A stretch of 64,000 nt of DNA from Actinoplanes derwentensis (GCF_900104725.1 NZ_LT629758.1:4154001-4218000), one strand, 5' to 3'. Positions 24,099 to 33,414 are shown, numbered from the stretch's first letter. Notes: generated by a model not told the origin, from the letters alone. Program-made: numbers and translations.

Positions 24099-25703
24099 AT
24101 GACGCACTGGGAACTCGAACCGATCATCGCCGTCCTGAGCGTGGCGGTCCCGTTCATCGCGTTCGTGTGGGAGTTCGCGATCGTCCGCCGCAAACGGCTC
24201 GGCTATCGGGTGCAGATGGACACTCCGGCCACCAGCCCGGCTCATCCGGCGAACGCCGCAGCGCTGGCCCAGTTGCACGAGAACGGCAGGCCGCTGCACG
24301 ACCCGTCGTTCGTACTGCTGCGGGTCGAGAACGCCGGCTGGACCGAGATCGTCTCCGGCGACTATCTGGCCGACGACCACGACCGGGCCGGTATCCGGGT
24401 CACCTTTCCGGGCCGCCGCGTGGTCGATGTGGCGCTGAGCGAAACAAGTCAGGACGAACTGGCCGACTTCTTCTTCACCGACGAGGGCGGGCACACCACC
24501 ACGGCCGCCGGTTTCGGGATCGGCAACGAGAAGGACGCCGGTCTGGTCCGGCTGCCGAAGGTGAAACTGAACCCGCGCGCGTACTACAAGGTCCTGGTGG
24601 TGCTGGAACGCCAGGAGGGCAACGTCCGCAAGGAGTTCGACGATCCGTCGTTCCGCGCCGATGTCAGCGGCCGGCACAACCGATGGATCGACCGGCTCGC
24701 GAAGGTCCGGCTGGATCGCACCGAGAGCCACACGTTCGCGTCCCGCCCGGCGCTGGTCGGTATCGGTCTGCTGGTGGCGGCGGTACTGGCGCAGTCCGGG
24801 CTGATCCTGTTTCGTGACGACAGCCGGCCGCCGCTGGACTGTGTGGGCGGCACCCTGTACCTGCACGGTTCTACCGCGTTCGCGCCGTCGGTGACCGCTG
24901 CCGCCGCACGCTACGAGGAGCAGTGCCGTGGTGTGAAAGCCCGGATCCCGATCGGCGATTCGACGTTCCAGGGCAGCGCGGAGGGTGTCGGCGAACTGGA
25001 GGCGGCGGGCCGGGCCGTCGACCTGAGCCGGGTTCCTGGACTCGGCACGCACCTCGCGTTCACCGACGGGTACGCGGAGGGCTCCCACCCGCAGGTACTG
25101 CCCCGGCCGATCGCGTATTCGCTGTACACGTTGATCGTCAACAAGGACGTCGGTGTCCGTGACCTCAGTCTGCGGCAGATCCGTGACATCTATGCCCGGA
25201 AGATCACCGACTGGTCCCGGGTCGGCGGGCCGCCGATGCCGATTCAACTGGTGAACCGGCATCCCGGCTCGGGGACCCGGACCGCGCTGGTGAACCGGGT
25301 GCTGCAGGCGGACATGCCGAACGCGACAGTCAACGACTGCGCCGCTCTCGAACCGGGCACGGCCGGTGTCTGTGAGGTGGGCAGCACCCAGCGGCTGCTG
25401 GAGAAGGTCGCCGCCACGCCGGGTGCGCTCGGCTACAGCGAGGTCAGCAACGCGGCCAAGGACAGCCGGATCCTGAAGGTGCACATCGACCACGATCCGG
25501 CGACGCTGGCCGGGGTCGAGGACGGCGGCTATCCGTACTGGCAGACGGAGTACGCGTACACGTACGGCGAGCTTCCGGCCGATTCGATCGGTGCGGCGTT
25601 CCTGCGGTACCTCACCGATCAGGAGGGCAAGGACATCCTCCGCGAGCACGGAAACCGGCCGTGCGCGGAGACGGAGTACCCGCTGGAGTGTGAACCGCGC
25701 TGA
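24099..25703 (+). CDS. Two-TM protein with cytoplasmic domain and C-terminal PstS-like binding domain
   Basis: 534 residues from ATG at 24099 (GGGTGG just upstream; a longer frame starts at 24045). TM1 spans about 8-26. A soluble domain (about 30-205) contains VLLRVENAGWTEIVSGDYLADDHD and FPGRRVVDVALSE. TM2 lies at about 224-246. Residues 255-534 form a type II periplasmic binding domain of the phosphate-binding family: LYLHGSTAFAPSVTAAAARYEEQCRG, YTLIVNKDVGVRDLSLRQIRDIYARKITDW and NRHPGSGTRTAL are PstS hallmarks. There is no lipobox or ABC permease nearby, so this is not an ordinary transport receptor. It may sense a ligand outside and report inside; that is inference. Confidence 0.75.
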   Translation: MTHWELEPIIAVLSVAVPFIAFVWEFAIVRRKRLGYRVQMDTPATSPAHPANAAALAQLHENGRPLHDPSFVLLRVENAGWTEIVSGDYLADDHDRAGIRVTFPGRRVVDVALSETSQDELADFFFTDEGGHTTTAAGFGIGNEKDAGLVRLPKVKLNPRAYYKVLVVLERQEGNVRKEFDDPSFRADVSGRHNRWIDRLAKVRLDRTESHTFASRPALVGIGLLVAAVLAQSGLILFRDDSRPPLDCVGGTLYLHGSTAFAPSVTAAAARYEEQCRGVKARIPIGDSTFQGSAEGVGELEAAGRAVDLSRVPGLGTHLAFTDGYAEGSHPQVLPRPIAYSLYTLIVNKDVGVRDLSLRQIRDIYARKITDWSRVGGPPMPIQLVNRHPGSGTRTALVNRVLQADMPNATVNDCAALEPGTAGVCEVGSTQRLLEKVAATPGALGYSEVSNAAKDSRILKVHIDHDPATLAGVEDGGYPYWQTEYAYTYGELPADSIGAAFLRYLTDQEGKDILREHGNRPCAETEYPLECEPR

Positions 25704-25713
25704 AAAACTCAAC

Positions 25714-25794
25714 TGGGAGCGTTACCAACGCCACCAAGCATTTGTCGGCGGGGTGTGGCATGACAGAATTCCGGTGCCGGTTTCCGAAAGTTCC
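25714..25794. promoter_or_regulatory. Candidate LacI operators upstream of the lacI-type gene
   Basis: TGGGAGCGTTACCA (25714-25727) has the TGGnAnCGnTnCCA shape of LacI-family operators. CCGAAAGTTCC (25784-25794) is a one-mismatch relative of the CCGAAA-N-TTTCGG palindromes at 30022 and 30194 in the same locus. Autoregulation is likely. Confidence 0.5.
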
Positions 25795-25827
25795 AGCCTA
25801 GATGGGCCGGCGTGAGGAGCTTTCTCC

Positions 25828-26865
25828 GTGGCGTCTGGCAGAGGACGAGTCACCATCGCGGCCATCGCGGAAGCGGCGGGCGTGTCCGTGCCGACGGTGT
25901 CCCGGGTGCTCAACGGACGATCCGATGTCTCGCCGAGCACGCGGGAGCAGATCGAGCGGCTGTTGCGAGAGCATGACTACCGGCCCCGCAACTCTCGGCA
26001 TTCCGGGCGAGCCCGCCTGGTGGATCTCGTTTTCAACGACCTGGACAGCCCATGGGCGATGGAGCTGGTGCGCGGTGTGGAGGACGTGACCCACGCCGCC
26101 GGGGTCGGGACGGTGGTGTCGCAGGTGCACCGGCGCAGCAGCGCCACCCGGCAGTGGCTGCAGAACCTGCGGGCGCGCGCCTCCGACGGGGTCATCTTCG
26201 TGACGTCGGACGTGGCCGAGCCGGTGCACAGTGAGCTGCACCGGCTGAAGGTCCCGGTGGTGATCATCGACCCGGCCGGTGGGGTGGCCGCCGAGGTGCC
26301 GACGATCGGGGCGACGAACTGGTCGGGTGGCCGCACCGCCACCGATCATCTGCTGGAGCTGGGGCACCGGCGGATCGGTTTCGTGGCCGGGCCGCGGGAG
26401 CTGCTGTGCAGCCGGGCCCGGCTGGACGGTTACCGGTCGGCGATGGAGGCCGCCGGGGTCCGCGTCGACGAGCAGCTGATCACGACCGGCAACTTCCTGC
26501 ACGAGGCCGGGTTCATCGCCGGCAATCAGCTGCTCGATCTGGCCGAGCCGCCGACCGCGATCTTCGCGTCCAGCGACCTGATGGCGCTGGGGGTGTGCGA
26601 GGCGGCGCGGCGGCGCGGGCTGCGGGTGCCCGACCAGTTGAGTGTGATCGGGTTCGACGATCTGCCGGAGTCGCGGTGGGCGTCGCCGCCGCTGACGACG
26701 GTGCGGCAGCCGCTGGCCGAGATGGGGGCGCTCGCCGCGCGGACCGTGTTGCGGTTGTCGCGCGGCGAGAGCATCGAGACTCCCCGGGTGGAGCTGGTCA
26801 CCAAGCTGATGGTGCGGGAGAGCACCGCCTCATTTACCGAAGCCCGCGGTCAGGCCGCTGAGTAG
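25828..26865 (+). CDS. LacI-family regulator of the adjacent sugar/xylobiose-type locus
   Basis: 345 residues, GTG start with GAGGAG 9 nt upstream. The LacI helix-turn-helix and hinge are textbook (VTIAAIAEAAGVSVPTVSRVLNGRSDVSPSTREQ), followed by a periplasmic-binding-like effector domain with GATNWSGGRTATDHLLELGHRRIGFV and ASSDLMALGVCEAARRRGLRVP. Its 3' end overlaps the convergent permease gene by 36 bp. Shared operator-like palindromes before this gene, before the binding-protein gene and before the GH3 gene suggest it represses all three until an oligosaccharide binds. Confidence 0.9.
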   Translation: MASGRGRVTIAAIAEAAGVSVPTVSRVLNGRSDVSPSTREQIERLLREHDYRPRNSRHSGRARLVDLVFNDLDSPWAMELVRGVEDVTHAAGVGTVVSQVHRRSSATRQWLQNLRARASDGVIFVTSDVAEPVHSELHRLKVPVVIIDPAGGVAAEVPTIGATNWSGGRTATDHLLELGHRRIGFVAGPRELLCSRARLDGYRSAMEAAGVRVDEQLITTGNFLHEAGFIAGNQLLDLAEPPTAIFASSDLMALGVCEAARRRGLRVPDQLSVIGFDDLPESRWASPPLTTVRQPLAEMGALAARTVLRLSRGESIETPRVELVTKLMVRESTASFTEARGQAAE

Positions 26866-27723
26866 CTGACGGCGGCCGATCACGTACAGGGTGAGGATCG
26901 GCAGCGTGGTCAACACGACCGAGGCGAGTACGGCGGGGATGTTGACGCTGTACTGGCCCTGGAACTCCCAGAGCGCGAGCGGCAGGGTCCGCTGCTCGGG
27001 GCTCTGGGTGAGGATGAGCGGCAGCACGAAGCCGTTCCACACGGTCAGTCCCTGGTAAATGGTGACCGTGACAAGGGCGGGCCGGGTCAGCGGGAAGGCC
27101 AGACGCCACAGGGTGCCCCATTCGGTGGCGCCGTCCATCCGCATCGATTCGAAGAGTTCCTTCGGCACGTCGCGGATGAAGTTCGCCAGGACCAGCACCG
27201 ACAGCGGGATGGCGAAGGCGAGCGAGGGCAGGATGATCGCGCCGAGGGTGTCGTACATCTGAATCTTGATGATGATCAGATAGATCGGGATGATCACCGC
27301 CTGCAGCGGGATCGCCAGGCCCATCAGGAACAGTCCGTTGACACCGCGCAGGAACCGGCTGGCGGCCCCGCCCCGGATGATCGCGTAGGCGGCCATGAAC
27401 GACATCAGCACCGCCGGGCCGACCGCCCCGACCGTGACGATGGTGCTGTTCATGAAGTACTGGACGAAGTTGTTCTCCAGCACGAACCGGTAGTTCTCCA
27501 GCGTCGGTGACGTCGGCGGCGCAAGCGGGTTGGTGGCGTAGTAGTCGCCCGACACCTTGAGGCTGGTGATGACGATCCAGTAGATCGGCATGATCACGAC
27601 CGCCAGCCACAGCCAGCCGGCCAGGCCGCCGAGGAGGTTCCACTGCTTCGGATGGAAACGCCGGCGGCGCGAGGCGGGAGGCCGGTCCACCACAGGCGGA
27701 GGAGGAGACAGCACGGTCGTCAC
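26830..27723 (-). CDS. Sugar ABC transporter permease (MalG-like)
   Basis: 297 residues from GTG at 27723, with GGAAGG upstream and only 1 nt after the previous permease stop. Six TM segments are seen, and the cytoplasmic EAA loop is ELFESMRMDGATEWGTLWRLAFPLTRPAL, which contacts the ATPase. No ATPase gene is present in the locus; actinobacterial CUT1 sugar importers commonly share a multitasking MsiK-type ATPase encoded elsewhere. Last gene of the binding protein-permease-permease operon. Confidence 0.92.
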   Translation of the reverse strand: MTTVLSPPPPVVDRPPASRRRRFHPKQWNLLGGLAGWLWLAVVIMPIYWIVITSLKVSGDYYATNPLAPPTSPTLENYRFVLENNFVQYFMNSTIVTVGAVGPAVLMSFMAAYAIIRGGAASRFLRGVNGLFLMGLAIPLQAVIIPIYLIIIKIQMYDTLGAIILPSLAFAIPLSVLVLANFIRDVPKELFESMRMDGATEWGTLWRLAFPLTRPALVTVTIYQGLTVWNGFVLPLILTQSPEQRTLPLALWEFQGQYSVNIPAVLASVVLTTLPILTLYVIGRRQLLSGLTAGFGK

Positions 27724-27724
27724 G

Positions 27725-28648
27725 TCACATTCCTTCCAACTGGCTGTCGGCCTGGTTGCGGCCGCCGAGCCGGCGCAGCCCGAGCGCGAGGACGAGGCCG
27801 CACAGCACCAGGATGACGGCGATCGCACTGGCCGGGCCCATCAGGTTGGCCTTGAATCCGCGCTGGTACATCTCGACGGCCAGGGCGCTGGTGGCATCGC
27901 CGGGGCCACCGGCGGTGAGCACCCAGATCAGGTCGAAGAAGGTCAGCGACCCGACGACCATCAGCGTCGACGAGGTGATGATCGTGTACTTGAGCTGCGG
28001 CAGGGTGATGCTGAAGAACTGCCGGATCCGGCCGGCCCCGTCGATCTGGGCGGCCTCGTACATGCTGGCCGGGATCTGCCGCACCCCGCCCTGGTAGATC
28101 AGTGAGTGGAACGGGATGAACTGCCAGGACACCACGAAGACCACGACACCCAGCGCCAGTACGGGGTCACCGAGCCAGTCCTGCTGCAGGAACTCGATCC
28201 CGAGGCTGGCGCCGAGTCCGAAGTTCGGGTCGAGCAGCGCCTTGTAGGTGATCGAGATGGCGGCCTGACTGAGCAGCAGCGGGACGAAGTAGAGCACCGC
28301 GAGAACGGCCCGGTACCGGTGCTGGGCGGCCAGGAACACGCCGATCAGGATGGACAGCGGCGTCTGCACCAGCCACGAGAACCCCATGATCAGGAAGGTG
28401 ACCCAGAGCGAGTGCAGCAGGTCGGGGTCGGCCAGCACGGTGCGCCAGCTCTGAAGCCCGGCGGGTTTGATGTCGCCGGAGATGTTCCACGACGTGAAGC
28501 TGAGCAGGAACACGCCGACCAGCGGGACCAGCCCGAACAGGGTGAACGCGATCAGGGCCGGCCAGGCCATCCAGGAGACGGACCCGCTCCCCCCGGCGTT
28601 GTTGCTGCCGGGAGGAGCGGTCCGCACCACAGGCGGAGCTATCGTCAT
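27725..28648 (-). CDS. Sugar ABC transporter permease (MalF-like)
   Basis: 307 residues with six TM segments and an EAA loop (ASMYEAAQIDGAGRIRQFFSITLPQL). The start codon overlaps the binding-protein stop by 4 nt (ATGA), so the genes are translationally coupled. It should pair with the next permease to form the membrane channel of a CUT1 oligosaccharide importer. Confidence 0.92.
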   Translation of the reverse strand: MTIAPPVVRTAPPGSNNAGGSGSVSWMAWPALIAFTLFGLVPLVGVFLLSFTSWNISGDIKPAGLQSWRTVLADPDLLHSLWVTFLIMGFSWLVQTPLSILIGVFLAAQHRYRAVLAVLYFVPLLLSQAAISITYKALLDPNFGLGASLGIEFLQQDWLGDPVLALGVVVFVVSWQFIPFHSLIYQGGVRQIPASMYEAAQIDGAGRIRQFFSITLPQLKYTIITSSTLMVVGSLTFFDLIWVLTAGGPGDATSALAVEMYQRGFKANLMGPASAIAVILVLCGLVLALGLRRLGGRNQADSQLEGM

Positions 28649-29970
28649 TTTCCGATGACCGCATTCATGTTGTCGGCGAACTGCTGCGGCGCGATCGACT
28701 GGGTGAACAGCTTGGCGATGTTGTCCAGCAGGGCCTCTGCCGCGGTCGGGCTGAGCGCCTGGTCCCAGGACTGGGCGAACACCTTCGCGTTGCTGGCCAC
28801 GCCGTAGACGAACTTGAGGAAGTCGGCGTCCGGCGAGGCGGCGAGCTTGGCGTCGGCGCCCTTGATGATCGGCACACCACCGGTCTTGATCCAGTCGGCC
28901 TGCTCGGTGTCGTCGAGCAGACTGGTGAAGAACTTCTTGGCGATGTCCTTCTGCGCGGTGGTGGCGTTCGAGGAGATCGACAGGTACTGCCCGGCGTTGC
29001 CGACGGTGTCGTTGGGGTCGCCCTTGCCGCCGTCTACGCCGGGGAAGTTGATGTAACCGAGCTTGCCGTCCTTGACGAAGGTGCCGCCCTCGGCCTGCTG
29101 GATGCCGTAGGACCAGGAGCCGTGCAGCATCATCGCGGCCTTGCCGCGGTACAGCAGCGCCTGGTCGGCGTTGGAGTCCGCGGTGATCGAGTTGAAGCCC
29201 TTGATGAAACCGTCGGCCTTGATCAGGTCCTGCATCTTGGTGAGGGCGTCGATGGCGGCCGGGTTGCTCCAGGCGCCGGCCTTGCCCTCGAAGACGTCAC
29301 CGAAGACCGACTGGCCGCCGATCCGGTCGAAGAGGAACTCCAGCCACATCATGTTGGTCCAGCGGGACTGGCCGCCGAGCGAGAACGGCGCGATCTTCGC
29401 GGCGTTGAACTTCGGGACCAGGTCCATGATCTCGCCCCAGGACTGCGGCGGAGTGACCTTGAGGTTGTCGAACACCTCTTTGTTGTAGAAGAGGACGATC
29501 GGCTGCACGGTCTCGGCCGGCATCGCGTAGATCTTGCCGCCGATGGTGGCCGGGCCGAACGAGGACGGGAAGAGCCGGTCCTTGACCGGGGCGTTCTGCG
29601 CGAACCAGTCGGTGAGGTCGTCGACCTGGCCGGCGTCGACGTAACTCTTCAGGCCGCCACCGCCCCAGCCCCAGACCACGGTCGGCTGCTGACCGGCGCC
29701 GAACGCGGTCTTCAGCTTGTCCTTGTAGGCGTCGTTCTGGAACAGGTTGAGTTTGATCTGGCCGTCCGGGTTGGCCTTGTTGAACCGGTCGACGGCACCC
29801 TGCCGCACCGATTCTCCGGGCGGCCCGCTGAGGGTCCAGTAGCCGGCCTCCCCCGCTTTGGCGGGGGTGGTGCCGGCCGGACCGGAACTGCCGCACGCGG
29901 CGAGGGCGGCACCGGCCGCGGTACCCGTGGCGAGGGTCAGAAAATTCCTGCGCTTCACGCTGATCTCCAT
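28645..29970 (-). CDS. Extracellular sugar-binding lipoprotein (CUT1), xylobiose-type candidate
   Basis: 441 residues. The signal has a twin-arginine motif (RRNFL) and a lipobox (LAAC, Cys at about 26), indicating Tat export of a folded lipoprotein. The mature part is a family 1 solute-binding protein (ESVRQGAVDRFNKANPDGQIKL, AMPAETVQPIVLFYNKEVFD). First gene of an operon with two permeases, divergent from a GH3 glycosidase. The arrangement resembles the bxlEFG/bxlA xylobiose locus of streptomycetes, so xylobiose or a related beta-oligosaccharide is the likely ligand. Confidence 0.88.
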   Translation of the reverse strand: MEISVKRRNFLTLATGTAAGAALAACGSSGPAGTTPAKAGEAGYWTLSGPPGESVRQGAVDRFNKANPDGQIKLNLFQNDAYKDKLKTAFGAGQQPTVVWGWGGGGLKSYVDAGQVDDLTDWFAQNAPVKDRLFPSSFGPATIGGKIYAMPAETVQPIVLFYNKEVFDNLKVTPPQSWGEIMDLVPKFNAAKIAPFSLGGQSRWTNMMWLEFLFDRIGGQSVFGDVFEGKAGAWSNPAAIDALTKMQDLIKADGFIKGFNSITADSNADQALLYRGKAAMMLHGSWSYGIQQAEGGTFVKDGKLGYINFPGVDGGKGDPNDTVGNAGQYLSISSNATTAQKDIAKKFFTSLLDDTEQADWIKTGGVPIIKGADAKLAASPDADFLKFVYGVASNAKVFAQSWDQALSPTAAEALLDNIAKLFTQSIAPQQFADNMNAVIGK

Positions 29971-30021
29971 AAGGGGGACGCAAATAGCCGAATGAGGAAG
30001 CAGACAGCAGAGGAACAGCCG

Positions 30022-30068
30022 CCGAAAGTTTCGAGCGACGGCTGCAAATTAACGAGAGGTTTCGTTAA
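30022..30068. promoter_or_regulatory. Operator candidates upstream of the sugar importer operon
   Basis: CCGAAA-g-TTTCGA (30022-30034) lies about 52 bp before the binding-protein start. TTAACGA-gaggtt-TCGTTAA (30049-30068) is a second, perfect 7-bp inverted repeat. The first matches the element near the GH3 start; the second resembles the GTTAACG site upstream of the mannanase. Confidence 0.6.
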
Positions 30069-30193
30069 CGTAGGGTTTCGGCGTGATGAGTGTCAAGACT
30101 CTTGCCTGAACCGTGCTTGACGCGCGAGAGTTGGCAAGGTCGGCCGGCCGCGTCACCGTCCGGCGCGGCCGACCGGACCCGGTTCCGGGGGTA

Positions 30194-30206
30194 CCGAAAC
30201 TTTCGG
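30194..30206. promoter_or_regulatory. Perfect palindrome CCGAAACTTTCGG next to the GH3 start
   Basis: This 13-bp palindrome ends within the GGAGGT ribosome site of the GH3 gene. It matches the site at 30022-30034 with one change. CGAAA-N-TTTCG palindromes have, to my memory, been reported in xylanase promoters of streptomycetes. Confidence 0.65.
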
Positions 30207-30215
30207 AGGTTTTCG

Positions 30216-32555
30216 TTGACTGCACAATCTTGGCGGGACGCCTCGCTGCCGATCACCGAGCGGGTCGAGGCGTTGCTCGCCACGATGACCCTCGAGGAGA
30301 AGGTGGCTCAGCTCGGCAGCCGCTGGCTCGGCAAGGACAAGGGGGCCACCGGTTCCGCCGCGCCGGAGCTGGAGGAGGGCCACCAGGTCGCTCCGATGGA
30401 ACACGAGTTCGCGTCCGGGCCGGCCCTGGAGGACGCCAGCCGGCACGGGCTCGGCCATCTCACCCGGGTCTACGGCAGCTACCCGCTCACCGTGGCCGAG
30501 GGCGCCGCCGAAGTGGTCCGCCAGCAGCGCATCGTGATGGCGTCGTCGCGGCTGGGCATTCCGGCGATCGTGCACGAGGAGTGCCTGACCGGGTTCACCG
30601 CGCACGGCGCCACCGTCTACCCGGCCGCCATCAACTGGGGCGCCACCTTCGATCCGGAGCTGATCGAGCGGATGGCCGCCGCGATCGGCCGTGACATGGC
30701 CGCCCTCGGCGTGCACCAGGGCCTGTCCCCGGTGCTCGACGTGGTCCGCGACTACCGGTGGGGCCGGGTCGAGGAGTCGATCGGCGAGGATCCCTACCTG
30801 GTGGCGACCGTCGGTTCGGCGTACGTCCGCGGGTTGCAGTCCTCCGGGGTGATCGCCACCCTCAAGCACTTCGCCGGTTACTCGGCCTCCCGGGCCGCCC
30901 GCAACCACGGCCCGGTGTCGATGGGGCGCCGCGAGCTGCTGGACGTGATCCTGCCGCCGTTCGAGACCGCGATCCGCGAGGGTGGCGCCGACTCGGTGAT
31001 GAACTCCTACTCGGAGATCGACGGGGTGCCGGCCGGCGCCGACCCGTGGCTGTTCACCGAGCTGCTGCGCGACGAGTGGGGTTTCACCGGCACCGTCGTC
31101 TCCGACTACTGGGCGATCCCGTTCCTGATCAGCAACCATCGGGTCGCGGCGGACGCGGCCGACGCGGGAGTGCTGGCCCTGACCGCGGGCATCGACGTGG
31201 AACTACCGGACACCATCGGTTACAGCACCGAGATGGCCGCCCGGATCGACGAGTCCCTGGTGGACCGGGCCGTGCGCCGGGTGCTGGCCCAGAAGGCCCG
31301 GCTCGGCCTGCTCGACGAGCAGTGGACCCCGGAGCAGTCGGTGGCCGGCGCCGACCAGGTCACCCTGGACTCCCCCGGCAACCGCGAGCTGGCCCGTGAG
31401 CTGGCCGAACGTTCGATCGTGCTGCTCGACCCGGGTACCGCGCTGCCGCTCGCGCCCACCGGCCGGATCGCCGTGGTCGGGCCCTGCGCCGACGACGCGA
31501 GCACGTTCCTGGGTTGCTACGCCTTCCCCAACCACGTGCTCCCCCGCTATCCCGGGGTCAGCCCGGAGATCGATCTGCCGACCGCGGTCGACGCTCTGCG
31601 AGCGGAACTTCCGGACATCGATTTCTCGTACGCCCAGGGCTGCACTGTGGACGGCGACGACCGGTCGGGTTTCGCCGCGGCCGTGACCGCCGCCGAATCG
31701 GCCGACGTGGTCCTCGCGTTCGTCGGCGACCTGGCCGGGCTGTTCGGCATGGGCACCTCGGGTGAGGGCTGCGACGCCCCCGACCTGCGTCTGCCCGGCG
31801 TCCAGTCGGAGCTGTTGGCGGCCCTGCTGGCGACCGGTAAGCCGGTGGTCGTGGTGGTGGTGTCCGGCCGGCCGTACGCACTCGGTGACGTCGCCGGGCG
31901 GGCTGCCGCCCTGGTCCAGGCGTTCATGCCCGGTGAGGAGGGCGGCGCGGCCATCGCCGGGGTGCTGTCCGGCCGGGTCCAGCCCAGCGGCCGGCTGCCG
32001 GTGCAGATCCCCCGTGATCCCGGTGGCCAGCCCGGTACGTATCTCCAGCCTCGCCTGGGCGCCGACAAGATCGGCACGAGCAGTCTCGATCCCACGCCGC
32101 TGTTCGCGTTCGGGTACGGCCGGTCGTACACCTCGTTCGCGGTCGACGACCTGCGGCTGTCGGCGGGTTCGGTGCCGACCGACGGCGAGTTCACCGCGAC
32201 GGTCCGGGTGACGAACACCGGTGACCGGGCCGGGTCCGAGGTGGTGCAGCTCTACCTGACCGACCTGATCGCCCAGGTCACCCGTCCGGTGCTCGCGTTG
32301 ACCGGCTACCAGCGTGTCGAGCTGGCCCCCGGTGCCGCGGCGGAGGTCGTGTTCCGGGTGCACACCGACCGGACCGCTTTCACCGGCCGGGACTTGAAAC
32401 GTATCGTCGAGCCCGGTGAGCTGCGGGTTCTCGTCGGCACGTCGGCTGCCGACCTGCCGTGCGAGGCCACGGTCGAGCTGACCGGGCCGGTGCGCCCGGC
32501 CGGGCCGGAGCGTGTCCTCTTGACACCGTCCGAGGTGCGCCGGGCCGATTCGTGA
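30216..32555 (+). CDS. GH3 glycoside hydrolase, beta-xylosidase/beta-glucosidase (bxlA-like)
   Basis: 779 residues from TTG at 30216, which has GGAGGT 5 nt upstream; the open frame begins at 30090 but its extra 42 residues look non-coding. Layout: GH3 N-terminal barrel, GH3 C-terminal domain and fibronectin-like tail (about 680-760). Catalytic Asp297 is in GTVVSDYWAI; substrate-binding KHF and GLSPVLDVVRDYRWGRVEESIGEDPYLV are intact. There is no signal peptide, so it acts in the cytoplasm on imported oligosaccharide. Its position opposite the sugar importer and LacI gene supports cleavage of xylobiose or another beta-linked disaccharide. Confidence 0.88.
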   Translation: MTAQSWRDASLPITERVEALLATMTLEEKVAQLGSRWLGKDKGATGSAAPELEEGHQVAPMEHEFASGPALEDASRHGLGHLTRVYGSYPLTVAEGAAEVVRQQRIVMASSRLGIPAIVHEECLTGFTAHGATVYPAAINWGATFDPELIERMAAAIGRDMAALGVHQGLSPVLDVVRDYRWGRVEESIGEDPYLVATVGSAYVRGLQSSGVIATLKHFAGYSASRAARNHGPVSMGRRELLDVILPPFETAIREGGADSVMNSYSEIDGVPAGADPWLFTELLRDEWGFTGTVVSDYWAIPFLISNHRVAADAADAGVLALTAGIDVELPDTIGYSTEMAARIDESLVDRAVRRVLAQKARLGLLDEQWTPEQSVAGADQVTLDSPGNRELARELAERSIVLLDPGTALPLAPTGRIAVVGPCADDASTFLGCYAFPNHVLPRYPGVSPEIDLPTAVDALRAELPDIDFSYAQGCTVDGDDRSGFAAAVTAAESADVVLAFVGDLAGLFGMGTSGEGCDAPDLRLPGVQSELLAALLATGKPVVVVVVSGRPYALGDVAGRAAALVQAFMPGEEGGAAIAGVLSGRVQPSGRLPVQIPRDPGGQPGTYLQPRLGADKIGTSSLDPTPLFAFGYGRSYTSFAVDDLRLSAGSVPTDGEFTATVRVTNTGDRAGSEVVQLYLTDLIAQVTRPVLALTGYQRVELAPGAAAEVVFRVHTDRTAFTGRDLKRIVEPGELRVLVGTSAADLPCEATVELTGPVRPAGPERVLLTPSEVRRADS

Positions 32556-32582
32556 CACCCCCCGGGCCACTAGGCTGACCCC

Positions 32583-33356
32583 GTGGCAGGCATCAACGAG
32601 GATCTTGACGAGCTGCTGGGCCAGGCCACCGCCCTGGCCCTGCAGCGCAGCCTGCTGCCCGACCGGTTACCCCAGGTCACCGGCGTCGACCTGGCCGCCC
32701 GGTACATGCCCGGGCACGCCTTCGGCGTCGGCGGCGACTGGTACGACGTCTTCCAGTTGCCCTCCGGCTGGCTGGGCGTGGTGATCGGCGACGTCTCCGG
32801 GCACGGGCTGGCGTCGGCGGTGGTGATGGGCCGGGTCCGCAGCGCGCTCCGGGCGTACGCGCTGATCTGTGACGACCCGGCCGAGGCCCTCACCCTGCTG
32901 AACCGCAAGGTGCACGCGTTCGAAGCGGGCAGTCTGACCACCGCGTTGTACGTGATGGTCAGCCCGTCCCGGGACCGGGCGCTGCTCTCCTCGGCCGGGC
33001 ATCTGCGCCCGATCCTGGCCGCTCCCGGCGCCCCGGCGAGGCTGGCCGACATCCCGGTCGATCCGCCGCTCGGGGTGGCCCGCCCGGTACGGGCCCGCCG
33101 CACCACCACGCTGCCGTTACCGCCGGGTGAGCTGCTGTTCTGCTACACCGACGGGCTTGTCGAGCGCCGCGGTGAGGTGATCGACACCGGGCTGAGACGG
33201 CTCGTCGACATCGTCAAGGCCGACACGGCCGAATCGGTCTGCGCCACCGTCATGGCTGACGCCGCCGCCGAACTGCCCACCGACGACGTAGCAGTGCTGG
33301 CGGTCCGCCGACACCCCGCGACACCGTACGGAAATATTGGTCCACCCTCTTGTTAG
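32583..33356 (+). CDS. SpoIIE/RsbU-type PP2C serine phosphatase
   Basis: 257 residues consisting of a single SpoIIE-type phosphatase domain. Metal-binding motifs are VGGDWYDVFQL, VVIGDVSGHGLASAVVMG and LLFCYTDGLVERRGE, with the last Asp in PTDDVAVLAVR. It has no sensor domain, so it probably acts on an anti-anti-sigma partner encoded elsewhere. TAGGCT (32571-32576) lies 6 nt before the GTG, so it is probably leaderless with its own promoter despite being 27 bp after the GH3 gene. Confidence 0.88.
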   Translation: MAGINEDLDELLGQATALALQRSLLPDRLPQVTGVDLAARYMPGHAFGVGGDWYDVFQLPSGWLGVVIGDVSGHGLASAVVMGRVRSALRAYALICDDPAEALTLLNRKVHAFEAGSLTTALYVMVSPSRDRALLSSAGHLRPILAAPGAPARLADIPVDPPLGVARPVRARRTTTLPLPPGELLFCYTDGLVERRGEVIDTGLRRLVDIVKADTAESVCATVMADAAAELPTDDVAVLAVRRHPATPYGNIGPPSC

Positions 33357-33414
33357 CGACGGATTCAGCGGAAAAGATGGGGCCCGATTCGCTGATACCA
33401 CAGCTGGAGGCCGG

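Noticed and set aside
31203..32570. 455-residue leftward frame opposite the GH3 gene
   Set aside because: Antisense shadow of an unmistakable GH3 domain; no domain of its own.
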